Of a stretch of 64,000 nt of DNA, positions 1 through 16,907 are shown piece after piece. The stretch's first letter is position 1. Every line of letters starts with the position of its first letter. This stretch comes from Taeniopygia guttata (Eukaryota > Chordata > Aves > Passeriformes > Estrildidae), in the NCBI RefSeq assembly GCF_048771995.1, contig NC_133024.1, positions 5,406,001 through 5,470,000 of the forward strand, in the 5' to 3' direction. Below the pieces are notes generated by a model. It was given only the letters and a program-made list of their open reading frames with translations, ran no database searches and was not told the origin of the DNA. The position numbers and the translations under genes were made by a program.

Positions 1-1182
1 GTGTTTCACCTCATGTGCCTCTTCTAGTCTGAAGACTCACCATTTCAGTCCTTTGTGTACAAAAGCCATTCCATACCTGTGATCATCTGTGTCTCCTTGC
101 ATTGTATCTTTTGTGCATTTTTGTGAGGTGAGATGACCAGAACAAATAGCCAGATTTAAAATCAGGATGCATCATATGTACAGTGCTGTAACAGTGTTTT
201 CTGTTTTCTCATAATTGCTATTTGCCTTTTTGACTTCTGCTGAGCCAAATGCTCACAGTTACCCACTGTGACTGCAAGGTCCCTGTCCCAAGTTGAACAG
301 ACCTAAATTAGTCTTTATAACTGTATGTGTAGTTAGGGCTGTGTATCCCCATAATCACCATTTTGCCTTATATCAACACTCAATATAATTTCCCTTTTAT
401 TGTGCGCTTGGAATTTGTAAGTTCTTTCTGCAGTTCTTTGCAATTGGTTTTACTTTGACTATCCTCTTTTTTTCTTGAATTTTTTGTCAGTAAACTTTGT
501 TGTGTCACTATTCAATCTCCTATCCAGATCACAAACAGCACAGCACACATTCTTATGAGACCCACTGGTAATATAACTCCATTGTGAAAAACAGATGTGT
601 ACTTACACTTCATTTCCTTTCTCCTTGTCAGTTATGGAAAGTAATGTAGGACTTTCCCTTCTAATGCTTGGCTCTTGGCTTCTGCCAGAGTTTTGATCAG
701 GGACATTCTCAAAACTTTTTTGGAAATCCAGATTCACTCCAAGCAGAATCACTGTTTCCCATGTGATTCCTAACTCTTCCAGTGACCTGCAGGAGTTTGG
801 GAGGTAGGGCTTCCCTCCACAAAGGACAAGCAAATTCTTTACTGATTTATCTTATATGTGTGTGGATATATTCTAATCAATATTTATAGCTTCAGCCAAG
901 CAGTCAAGTTGTACAGTTCTCCAGGCCTTTGCCTTGTTAGAATTTCCATGTGGTGCTTTTGCCAGGGTATCTGCGAGGGCAGTGAGGGTGGCCATGGACA
1001 GAGCAGCCACCTCCAGCTGCAGCCAAGGACAGTAAAACAAGTCCTGGGAAAGCCCTTTCCCCCCAGCTACTGCACTGGTACTCCACTACTGTAATTTTTC
1101 CCCTTCCCTTTTAATCCTAAAACCAAAAAGGCAGGAGGGGTTGACAGGTTGAACTTTCTTGCTTCCTTGTTCTCCTTTGTTG

Positions 1183-1562
1183 CGATCCACTCTAATCACA
1201 GAGGTCAAAGAGAACTCTCTGAATGAAATGGAACAAACCTGGATGTTTGAATAATCCCCAAAATGCAATTAAAACCAAAATAAGTTAGATGTTGATACAA
1301 AAAAAAACCCCCTTTGTTTAGTAGTAAGAGAGGCAAAGAGAAAGAAAGGGAAAAGAGAGAAAGAAATAGAAATGGGGTAGTGGGGGGAAGGAGGACAGGG
1401 AGAGTGACAGAGACAAATTAAGTAGAAGTATATCACCCCTCCATGGGTCTCAATGACATCTCCTTGTTTCCCTCCATCTGGTCTTCTTGGTGGTGAGGGT
1501 CCCCTGCCAAAAAGTATAGAATCCAATGGATTCATATACATTCGGGCAGGTGGGAACACACA
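1183..1562 (-). mobile_element. LTR-like repeat, partial copy (minus orientation)
   Basis: Reverse-complemented, this piece aligns along its length to 43185-43568. Shared blocks include TGCCCRAATG, GATTCTA, CACCACCAAGAAGAC, a C/T-rich tract and TATCAACATCTAA, and both copies end near TGGATYGCAACA. The CA end and family-like internal layout suggest an old avian retroviral LTR. It is broken and is treated as a fossil; the family name is not known to me. Confidence 0.5.
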
Positions 1563-1691
1563 GGTATTTGTTTGTTTTCAGACTGCAATTCCTTATGTAC
1601 TTTACAGTTCTTGCATTTAAAAAATGGTGTCCCATAAATGTCATAATATATTTTTGTCAGTACTGTTATGTAGCATCAAAAGTCGGGAATT

Positions 1692-1720
1692 TAATTTATT
1701 TATTTATTTATTTATTATTT
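1692..1720. repeat. (TTTA)n simple repeat
   Basis: A short run of TTTA units in APP intron 15, directly visible. Confidence 0.8.
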
Positions 1721-3027
1721 AATTAATTTAATAGATTTGAGGGGTTGAAGTTCTTGATTCCTTAAAAAAAAAAAAAAAGTAAGGTAAAATTTATAGGGCA
1801 GTCAGACTCTTCAAAAAAATAACCATAAATTCGTTATAGCTTGAGGACGATTTTTATTCTCTCCTTTGCATGTTTTCCTCTGAAAATAAAGATCAGAACC
1901 TTAGAGTGGGTTATCTGTACAGTTCAGAGAAGTTTTTGGGAAGATCTATTCTTGCTAGTTCATAATTCAAAAATAAACCACCACTTCATGAAAAACAAAA
2001 TTGCACATTCAAAGGCAATAAAAACAAATATCGGATTGAGTTTTATTTTAGGCTGTGGAGTTCACTGGCATATGGAATTCTTAAGGAATTATTATTGAAG
2101 TCCAGTGAGATATTGGAGCATGGGAGCAGTCAGTAGTATTGAGAATTTTAAAAGAGTTTCTTCCTCTTAATCAAAACTTAAGTTCAGTGCAAGATTATAA
2201 GAATTAAGCCTTGGAGAGAGGAGTTGGGAGTGAGAAAATGCTGAAATAAACACAAACAAGGAATATGAACTGGCTTTTTCTTACTATATTCAGTGGAGGG
2301 AGGAAATTACATCTCATAAACACCATTCTTCTGCAGTGTTTTACCTCCAAGAAATACAAATGTTGGGAACATTGGTACTGAGAAGGAAACCAATCAGCTC
2401 CATGAATACCCCTATGTTCTTTCTAAGCCAGAGCCAGCTCTTCAGGATTCTTAGACATATAAAAGATTCACCACTCATTCTCCTAAGGCTGTTTTCCAGG
2501 AGGAAATTTTGGCCTTCTTTCCAGCTGGACAAGTGCAACATCTCCCCTTCACACCCGTAAGAGACCAGGACTCTAAACTATGCACGACTGTAAATGTTCC
2601 AAGCTGTAGTCACTTGCTTTTCTGAGAGACAGTTATCATCTTTCAGAAAAGAGAAGAATCATTAATTCTGAGCAGGATGAAATCTGAAAACTGCAAACTC
2701 CACAAACATTTTAGTAACTTGTGCATGTTTGTGGAAAAGGTACAGACTCACAGGAAGCAAGAAAATAAGATATCCGGAGTTCTCTTACACCATGAGTATT
2801 TTGTTTTTTCCTCACAGCAGCCTGAGCTGAGGGAGGAGGAAGATTTTGGCCTAAACAACAAATTTTCTTGACATTGCTAAAGAGGCTGTCAGAGCAGATC
2901 TATATGCAGCTTGTGAGCCAATTCAGGAGGTCTCTTGGTCCCTCGCAGCTTAGTTCATGCAGTGTTTCATGCTGGAAGCCTTTAATGCCTGTACTAATAT
3001 AGCTGCTGAGGATTAAGGAACATTTAA

Positions 3028-9493
<6,466 letters not shown>

Positions 9494-9658
9494 GACATCA
9501 TAGCAGCCTCATGAGTTGAACAGAAGAATAATTGCTTCACTGCCCATTGGTGTTCAGTTATAATGTGGAAAGAAAGAGAAACACTCTGCTTTATTATTTA
9601 CTCATTCTCGCCTTTTGACAGCTGTGCTGTAACACAAGTAGATGCCTGAACTTGAATT

Positions 9659-9664
9659 AATAAA
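9659..9664 (+). terminator. Candidate early poly(A) signal, APP
   Basis: This AATAAA lies about 170 nt after the APP stop codon and is followed by a T/C-rich tract from about 9676. The homologous human position, as I recall it, reads AATTAATCC and lacks the hexamer. If used, it would remove most of the UTR, including the miR-101 site. Confidence 0.35.
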
Positions 9665-9739
9665 ATCGGTAATGTATTTTCTCTCTCTTTCTCTTTACAT
9701 TTCAGTCTTTACACTACATTATTAATGAATGTTTTTTGT

Positions 9740-9747
9740 GTACTGTA
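9740..9747 (+). promoter_or_regulatory. miR-101 target site in APP 3' UTR
   Basis: GTACTGTA is a full 8-mer match to the miR-101 seed (positions 2-8 plus A). It lies in the TTGTGTACTGTAAAG context, which also occurs in human APP, where miR-101 repression has been reported. Conservation in a bird supports function; no expression data are available here. Confidence 0.6.
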
Positions 9748-10330
9748 AAGAGGTTAGCTGTATTTAACTAGTGCATGGATAGATTCTCTTTCCCAATTAT
9801 TTATCATGTAGCTCCTTAGCCAGTTGTATATTATTCTTGTGATTTGTGACAAAAATTAGGTCCTAGTTGAAACATGCTTTAAGACTTGATGGGGGATGCT
9901 TTCTGTGTCTGTGGGGTTTAGCTGCTTCTCTTTGCTGAGCATTTTTTTCTGATCACTATGCATTTTAAAGTAAACCAACATTTTTTAAAAGTATTTCAGA
10001 CGAGTTATTGAAATTCTTTTCGTCTGCAACTGCATTTTATTGTACGGATTGTTGCTCCTGCTGTATTAGTGATGTAGAAATCATGAGAATACACATTTGT
10101 TTCGTTGTGCCTGTTTTATGTGCACACTTTAGGCATGGAAAGGTAAACTTTATTTTCTTTTCCATGTATCTTTTTGATCTTAAAAAAATTATTAAAAAGA
10201 GTCCCTGTTAATTGTGAGCACTTCTGGGGGAAGAAGTGCCTGCTGGCCAAAAATTAACGGGAGTCCTCTGCAGGATGATTGTACAGAGCCATTGCTTATG
10301 AATTGATAGCTTTCTACACTGTGTTACATA

Positions 10331-10336
10331 AATAAA
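10331..10336 (+). terminator. Conserved proximal poly(A) signal, APP
   Basis: AATAAA sits in TTACATAAATAAATTAA, which corresponds to the proximal of the two poly(A) sites known for human APP mRNA. It lies about 280 nt before the distal signal, as in mammals. Confidence 0.8.
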
Positions 10337-10612
10337 TTAAGAAAAGAATGTGTGGGCAAGAGTTTTCTTTGGAGGCAGAAAACAAAGAGTTCTGAAAGCC
10401 ATTTAAACAGAATACGTGGGTGTTCACACTGAGGGAGAGTTGGGATCCTATAGGGATTGCGGCACTGACAATGGGACTAGAGCAGAAGGAAGGCAGCAGT
10501 GAGATAGGGCAGGAAGTGGGAAGTGCCATCTTTGGCACAGCTACCCTCTAAGATGTCTTTTCCTTATTTCCTTTTCTTTTACTTTCAGTTTGTATAACAA
10601 TGTTTTAATGTA

Positions 10613-10618
10613 AATAAA
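10613..10618 (+). terminator. Distal poly(A) signal, APP
   Basis: AATAAA in ATGTAAATAAATACATTCC matches the end of the long human APP mRNA. The GGAGGAGCC just downstream corresponds to the human 3' end. Confidence 0.85.
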
Positions 10619-13600
10619 TACATTCCTGGAGGAGCCCTGTTGTGGTAGTGCGTTTCTGTGCCAACCAGCTGCCCGTGCTCATGCAGAGGAGCACAATGTG
10701 GATGCCTAACCAACCTCCCACTTTCTTGGCCATCCCCTGGTGTGATTTACCAGCAAGTTCTTCCCTCTCCTCCCCACACCTCTGCTGGCTTTCTGGCAAG
10801 ATCCATGCCTTGCAATGTGCTATATTGGTGAAGGCGAGGAGGAGCCTCCCAGACTGCATCCAGCTTGGTTCTGCTGCCTCACACTGAGTGCCCAGGAGGG
10901 GCAGAACAGCAGCACCAGGAATTTTTTTCTGCAGGAAGATGGCAAAGCCATTGGTGAGTTGGGATACATGACCCCCAGCCCAGCATGTTTTCTTCATTGC
11001 CTGAAAGTTTCTTTCAGCTCCTGGCCTCCGGGAGCAGTCCTGGGGCACAGGGAGAGCACAGTAACTCACACAGTGAGTGGACCTGGGGATCTTCAAGATA
11101 GCTTTTATACCCACTCCAAAATAAGGACTCTTCTGTTCAAACTTGGAAATGGGTTCTGAAATAAAACTGGAGGGGTGTGTTTGTGAAAAAGAAAGTGAAT
11201 TACTGTTTCTCTACAGTGAATGGGTTAGGTAAAACAGGACTGAAGGAAGAACTAGGAGCAGAATGAAGACAACATGATCTCTTCAGGGAAAGCCTCTTGT
11301 AATTCAGTTTGTGTGCAAGCCATGGCAGCCTCTTCTTCAGCATCACTGGCAGCTTTTGTCTCACAGCAAGCAAGATGAGGCATGGCTGCAGTGGGGCTGC
11401 ACAGCTCGGGCAAATGGCTGAGTCGGGCCCGACTTCAGCTAGGAGAAAATAATAGTTTCCAGTTCTGTTGCTCACTAGTCCTTCCCCCTCCATGATCTTA
11501 CACAAAACCTCACCTATTCAGGTAATTGACCTGCTGGCCTGGAACACAGCCATGCTGGCAGATTGGCCAGGAGGGATGATATGTCAGTGAGGGAACAACC
11601 AGGTCAGGGCCTTTCAGAGCTGTCTGTGGAGATTCAGGATAGTGAGGTGGGACCAGCTACTCTGAACCAGTAGTAGGAAAACTGCAGAGCTTCCCATTGC
11701 CTGTTACCAACAAAATGTTTATTCCTTTTGCTATTCCATCTCTACTGTATCAAGGGAATTCATCTCAAGGGATGAATTGGAAGTGGTTGGTGTTATTTGC
11801 AGGCCTTGGAGTACCAGTGTTTTACAAAAAACTTACAAAACACTCCCAGAGGATTTACCTCCTCCACTTTTAAAACTAAACTGGTTGGACCAGAATAATG
11901 TGTGCTGATAAGCACATTTTAGGCCCAAAACTGCTAAAAGAATTATTTTATAAATATTTAGGTTTAAGCTTGTGTCTGTGTAGGTGTCACACATACCACT
12001 TAAAAAGGAATACGTAGGATTATCTTCTGTGCACATGACCAGTACCACAGAAGAAGATCCCACTTCAGGGGGAAGACAGGACACAATTCAATTTAGTCTA
12101 GTCTCATTGGGCTAAATTGAATTACATCCAATTTTGGATTGTATTAAATCCAAAACAAAAGAGGGATTATCAAAGTTCATTTGGGGGGAAGCTGGAGTAA
12201 TCCATAAGATACAGAGAACCACTGGCCTTTAGAGCAAATTTCATTTATAATACCATAATTCCATGCAATCCCAGTTATAGAAAAATGCAATTGCTTTGAA
12301 CACCAATTCCCACACAGTCAAGCCTCCTGGTGTGGGGTTATGTGTCCAGTGAGATGTTGGTGCTGCTCTTGCTATTTGTGCATGAGCTGTTAATAAATTG
12401 CTGGTTTGTGCACTGATTAGGTGATCAGGTTTTATGATTCCCTCCACACACACTCTCTTAAAAGAAAGGCAATAAATGCACACCGTGATATGCATGAAAA
12501 GCACAAACCATGAACAAAGTTCCCAAAACTTCAAGAGAAACTCTCCCACAGCTGCTCCAACTCTGGAAGCTGATGTTTCCAGGTGAAAGTGGCAGCATTC
12601 TGCCCACCTTTAGCCATGCAAGCTCCTTATTGTGGAAAGATTATATTAGGTATGAATGAGCAAACACAAAGTAGAAAAGCTGACAGAGGACAGTAGCTGA
12701 ATGCTTTGCTTCTAAGTGTGGGATTGATTTGGTATCACCCTCTTCAGCAATAAACCAGGCAGGGCCACTGCATGCAGCCATGGACTGGAAACAAAATGCT
12801 ATTCCCCAGCCCTGAGGAGATTACTCTTGGAGGGGTGGGGGAATAAATAAAATAAAAATATCTCTGTCTGTTGAATTGATCTATTAAATGGGAGAAGTTT
12901 TCTAGCCTGTTCATTTCATGGTTAGAGAGTGTTTGCACTGCAGGTTCATCAGCAGAGCTGGTGAGGGTGGTCCCTGGCAAGGGAGAGTGGTGCCAGGCAG
13001 GGATGAGAGCCACCCAAGCCTCCTCAGCCCTTGGGGTCCTGCATGGGCTGGCTTGCACTGGCTTGCTCAGGTTAATGAGTACCAGGTGCAAGGTGAAGCT
13101 TCTGACATTTTCGAGCACATGGTAGTGGAGCCACCACAGAATGTGCCATGCTCTGCATTCAGTATCTGCCTCCAAATCAGACTGGAGAACCAACATTTGG
13201 TGTGGGAGTCCATAGCATCCCTCTGGCTGCCCTGGAGGGCCTGGGACCCTGGCAGGGGTCAGGAACCCCCCTGGACAGAGCCCCCAGAGACACTGTCTCT
13301 GATCTCTGTCCATGGAAAAGAGTTTTCAATCTTACAGGATGAATTACAAGCTCTGAGTGTTTGATATTAGTAATAATTAAGTGTGGCATGGGTGCAAAAG
13401 TAAAATTTTAGGATTCTAGATTAGGGGTTCAGAGGGGACAAGATGGAGGAATTGGGTGTGCCTTGTCCTTTTCCTCCTTCTTCATGCCCTCCATGTTTCA
13501 CTGTGGTGTTGGCATTTTCTGTTGGTTCAGGCTGGGGACACACTGTCCAACGTAGGTGACAGATATTGGCACGTTATTGTAAATCCAGCACAGGTAGTTT

Positions 13601-13825
13601 CTGGTATTTAATGTCTGTAACATCCCACTGAGGGCAGAGCCCCACACGCTGCCCTGCAGGACAGAGCTGCGGCAGGGCAGCAGAACATGTTAGAGATAAA
13701 CAGAATAAACAACCTTGAAACCAGCACAGGCGAATTATGGCTTCTTCTTTGGCAACAGGGCAGAAAGACAGAGACTTGCTACAATCTCAGAATCATCAAT
13801 ACGTCAGATTCTGACAATTTGGAGA

Positions 13826-13915
13826 TATGGTTTAGGGGTGGTTATGGTGGTGCTGGGTTGACAGCTGTGCTGGATGATCTTGAGAGCGTCTTTCCAGCCT
13901 TGATGGTGCTGTGTT
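13826..13915 (+). mobile_element. CR1 LINE 3' remnant (short)
   Basis: The sequence resembles the CR1 tail: a GGATGATCTTGAGAG-like block, a TTTCCAGCCTTGATG-like block and a GTGCTGTG ending. It is strongly diverged. Confidence 0.4.
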
Positions 13916-14549
13916 TCTCTGGCCACATGGTGATCTAGGAAAAGCAAACCAAGGCTTTGCGTTGCCTTTGCAGACAACACCTCACAGCAGCTGTATTTTC
14001 CTCTCCAAATCTCCATCTTCATTGTGTCTGCACTTACCAAAGCAATTTTTGAGGGCCTTCACTGTGTGGCCAAATTGCTCATTTTTATTGTTTAAACAAA
14101 TGGATCTTGTGGGCAGTAGGCAAGCTGCTGTTAAAGTGCTTCCAGGCAGCGTGCATGAAAACACCCTAAGTATACATAAGAACAGGTTACAAATAACACT
14201 GTCTGCTTGTATTTCTCTGCACTTTTTCCATCACTTGAAAATGAGTGGCTCAATTAAGTCAGGCTACAATAGCTCTTCTCTCTCATTGCTTTCCAGCAAT
14301 TATCTACTCCTCCTCCTTCCTACAAGAAGTAAGCACTGAATATTCCTCACAGCTCTCTGCAGTCCTGGGAAATTTATTTGGCTGACTATACAGCAAAATC
14401 TTTCAAGGTTCCAAGTAGAAGTATTGAGATTTATATAGAAATAATTAAATATTCTGGCTTTAAGAGGATTCTTAGTTAAAGCTGAATTTGGACACTGAAT
14501 TAGAAAGCAAGTCTCCCTAACTAGTGCCTCCCATGTATGGTGTTCAGGA

Positions 14550-14945
14550 GACACCAGAGGAGCTGGGCATGTTTCATATGGAGAAGATGAGAGGGGGTCT
14601 CATCAGTACATAAAAATATCTCAAGGTTTTTAGGTTTTAGGTTTTTAGGAAGATGGTGGCAGACTTTTCAGTGGTGCTTTGTGACAGGATGAGAAGTAAT
14701 GGCTATAAACTAAAACACCTGAAGATCCACATCAACAAGAGGAGGAATTTCTTTCCCTGGAAAGTGGCAGAGCAGTGGAACAGGCTGCCCAGGGAAGTCT
14801 TGGGTTCTCCCTATCTGGAGATATTCCAAACCCACCTGGACATATTTCTGTGTCATCTGCCCAAGGTGACCCTTCCTGGGCAGAGAGGTTGGACTGGATG
14901 ATCTCCAGAGATCCCTTCCAACCCTGACATGTCCATGGTTCTGTG
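14550..14945 (+). mobile_element. CR1 LINE 3' end
   Basis: A 5'-truncated CR1 with the end of its reverse transcriptase frame and its tail. Visible are AGAGGAGGAATTTCTTTCCC, GTGGAACAGGCTGCCCAGGG, GACTGGATGATCTCCAGAG and a final GTTCTGTG. Truncation at the 5' end is usual for CR1. A short TTTTTAGG-type repeat interrupts it near 14628-14650. Confidence 0.85.
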
Positions 14946-15079
14946 TTTGTAACCTCGTTTCTCTAAGGAAGATCGTTCGAGAAGTGCATCCGCAGCAGTT
15001 TCAGATAGGGTACCACCTAGGTCAAAGGGTGGTTGGTGTCTTGGGGTGATTTTATCATGATAACTTTATTCCCTAATCA

Positions 15080-15900
15080 TCTGCTTTATGCCCAGAAATG
15101 GCTGCAGTATCTTTAAGATTGATCAGGGTTGGACCTGGGAGCGCTGGGTGTGGGTTCTGTTCGGTCTCTCCAGCGTGCTCTGGACAGATGGACCAGGGAC
15201 ACCGCGTTCTTACTTCTGTTGGATTGGGCTTTTTGCTTGCTTAAAGCAAGAAGTTTTCCCCTACCCTTCCCCAGCCTGGAGGCTGTACTGGGAATCCTCC
15301 CAGCAGCTTTTTGCTTTTTTTTGTTCCCTTGAACTCTTTTCGGCTTGGCTTGTTTTTGTTTTTGGCCTGTCCGGGGTGCCAGCAGGACCAACCTGAACCA
15401 AAGACCCAGAGGAGCTGAAGCAACACGAGAAAGAACATTAAAATCCACAACTTTGGCTGCTGTGAGGAGGAGACCCACACCAGAAATTCAACAGATTTCC
15501 CATCTGCTTTGCTCCAGGCTGCTACATGAACTTCTCTTCCCCTTCTCGGAGACAGTTGCTATTTAGTTTTCCAGGTCACATGGTCAGTCCAAGTAATTTT
15601 ATTTCCTTGGCATTTTTTGTTTTTTGAGTGTGGTTGTTTTTTGTTGTTGTTTTCTGTTTTGGTTTGGTTTTTTTTGTTCTGATGTGGGCGTGCAGAGTAA
15701 GGGAGTCCATATCTAGCATTTGTTCAATCCTTTTCTGTGCATTGTGGGCACATGCCCCTCGCCCTCTTTTTTTTTTTTTTTTTTAAACTACTTTTTTTTT
15801 TCACTTTCACTCCCTGGTACCAATATCTCTCATTGACAGAATAAAAGGGAGGGAGTTATTGAAGCTCTTTTCTCTTTACAGGAAACACTCATTCCATGGC
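15080..15900. other. Unidentified T-rich repeat-like patch
   Basis: This stretch differs from its flanks in composition, with long T and TTG runs, GC-rich pieces and a short ATAAAAGGGAGGG. It may belong to the LTR-like unit that follows, but I cannot identify a family. No gene is seen. Confidence 0.25.
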
Positions 15901-16446
15901 CTTTTCTCCAGAAATTTGTCTCTAAAATCATGACAATTGGTCTTTTAAAATGCTGCTAATCAATAAATAAAGGAAAGAGAGAGAGACAGAGGAAGAAAAC
16001 TAGCTGGAACAGGGCAGAAACACCTCAGCAGGGGCTGATCAGCACCTGCAGAAAGCAGATACTTGAAATATCTGTGACTTTCCAAAACAGGTTGTAGTAA
16101 TTATGGTTGAGTCCCACACCAAATCCATCTAATTGTGTCTAAGCACTACTTAAGGCTGTAGCTCTGGGGTGTGTTTCAAGCACAGATCTTTTTTCTATTT
16201 AATTGGGATGAGATGGCTTGGAAGAAACAGGCAAAATCCTGTTTACCCCATACAGTGCTCCTCTAAGAAGGGGTTATGGAGAAAAGTCTGTGTCCCTCCA
16301 GCTACTGCACAGAGATGAGAGCAAACTCAAGCTATGGCCAGGAGTGATCCCTACCTGGGAGGCAACTGAGCTCTGGAGTCGTAATTTGACTTTTAAAGTC
16401 CCTTGAGAAGAAAAATAACCCAAACCAGTGATAAATATATTACAGT

Positions 16447-16907
16447 GTTGGGTTTCACAATTGTTAGAGTGAATATTATGTGTTTTATAATGCTTTTGTA
16501 ACAGAAGTTTTGCTGAAGTTTAGAGTTCTTTTCATGTCTATCTTGTATTGTAATACCAGTGTTGATGAAGAGTTGTTGTAATGTTAACATTTAGCCAATG
16601 ACAGAATCAAAACCTGTTGAATGTATTGAAAAGTAACAAATGACCATGACCAAGGCCACTGCACGTGCTCCAAAAAGGACAGAGGAGAAACTGTGTTAAA
16701 ATGTTTGAATATGTATGACCATTTATGAATATATAGTTGGCTGATGCACTACCCAGGGTGTTTAAGGGGTGTTGCTGTGTTCACTCGTGCCTCTGGCTGG
16801 GGCTGAGTACCCAGCACTGTTCTTTTTGCTTTATTGACCTTGTCCCCTGTTGTCCCTTATTAAATTTAATTTAAATTTTAACAGAGTAGTGAGCTTCGTT
16901 TCTCACA
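16447..16907 (+). mobile_element. LTR-like element (avian ERV type)
   Basis: The unit starts with TGTTGGGTTTCACAATTG and ends GAGCTTCGTTTCTCACA (TG...CA). Near the end it has ATTAAA (about 16859) after TTGTCCCTTATT, as expected for an LTR poly(A) region. Boundaries are approximate and I see no clear target-site duplication. It is a fossil, probably a solo LTR. Confidence 0.45.

Larger units (their letters stand above)
9494..10636 (+). other. APP: APP 3' UTR
   Basis: The segment matches the human APP 3' UTR in long stretches. Landmarks are the conserved proximal poly(A) region with AATAAA at 10331-10336 and the distal one with AATAAA at 10613-10618, just before the conserved CATTCCTGGAGGAGC end. 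The about 1.1 kb length agrees with human. An additional AATAAA lies at 9659-9664, only about 170 nt past the stop codon. The exact cleavage point (about 10636) is inferred from the human 3' end as I recall it. Confidence 0.9.

Noticed and set aside
10605-11114. 169-codon minus-strand frame just past the APP 3' end
   Set aside because: It overlaps the end of the APP 3' UTR in antisense, has no recognisable homology and no supporting signals.
12744-13313. 189-codon minus-strand frame
   Set aside because: No recognisable domain, no exon context, and an equally long frame on the other strand. A chance frame in a GC-rich patch is more likely.
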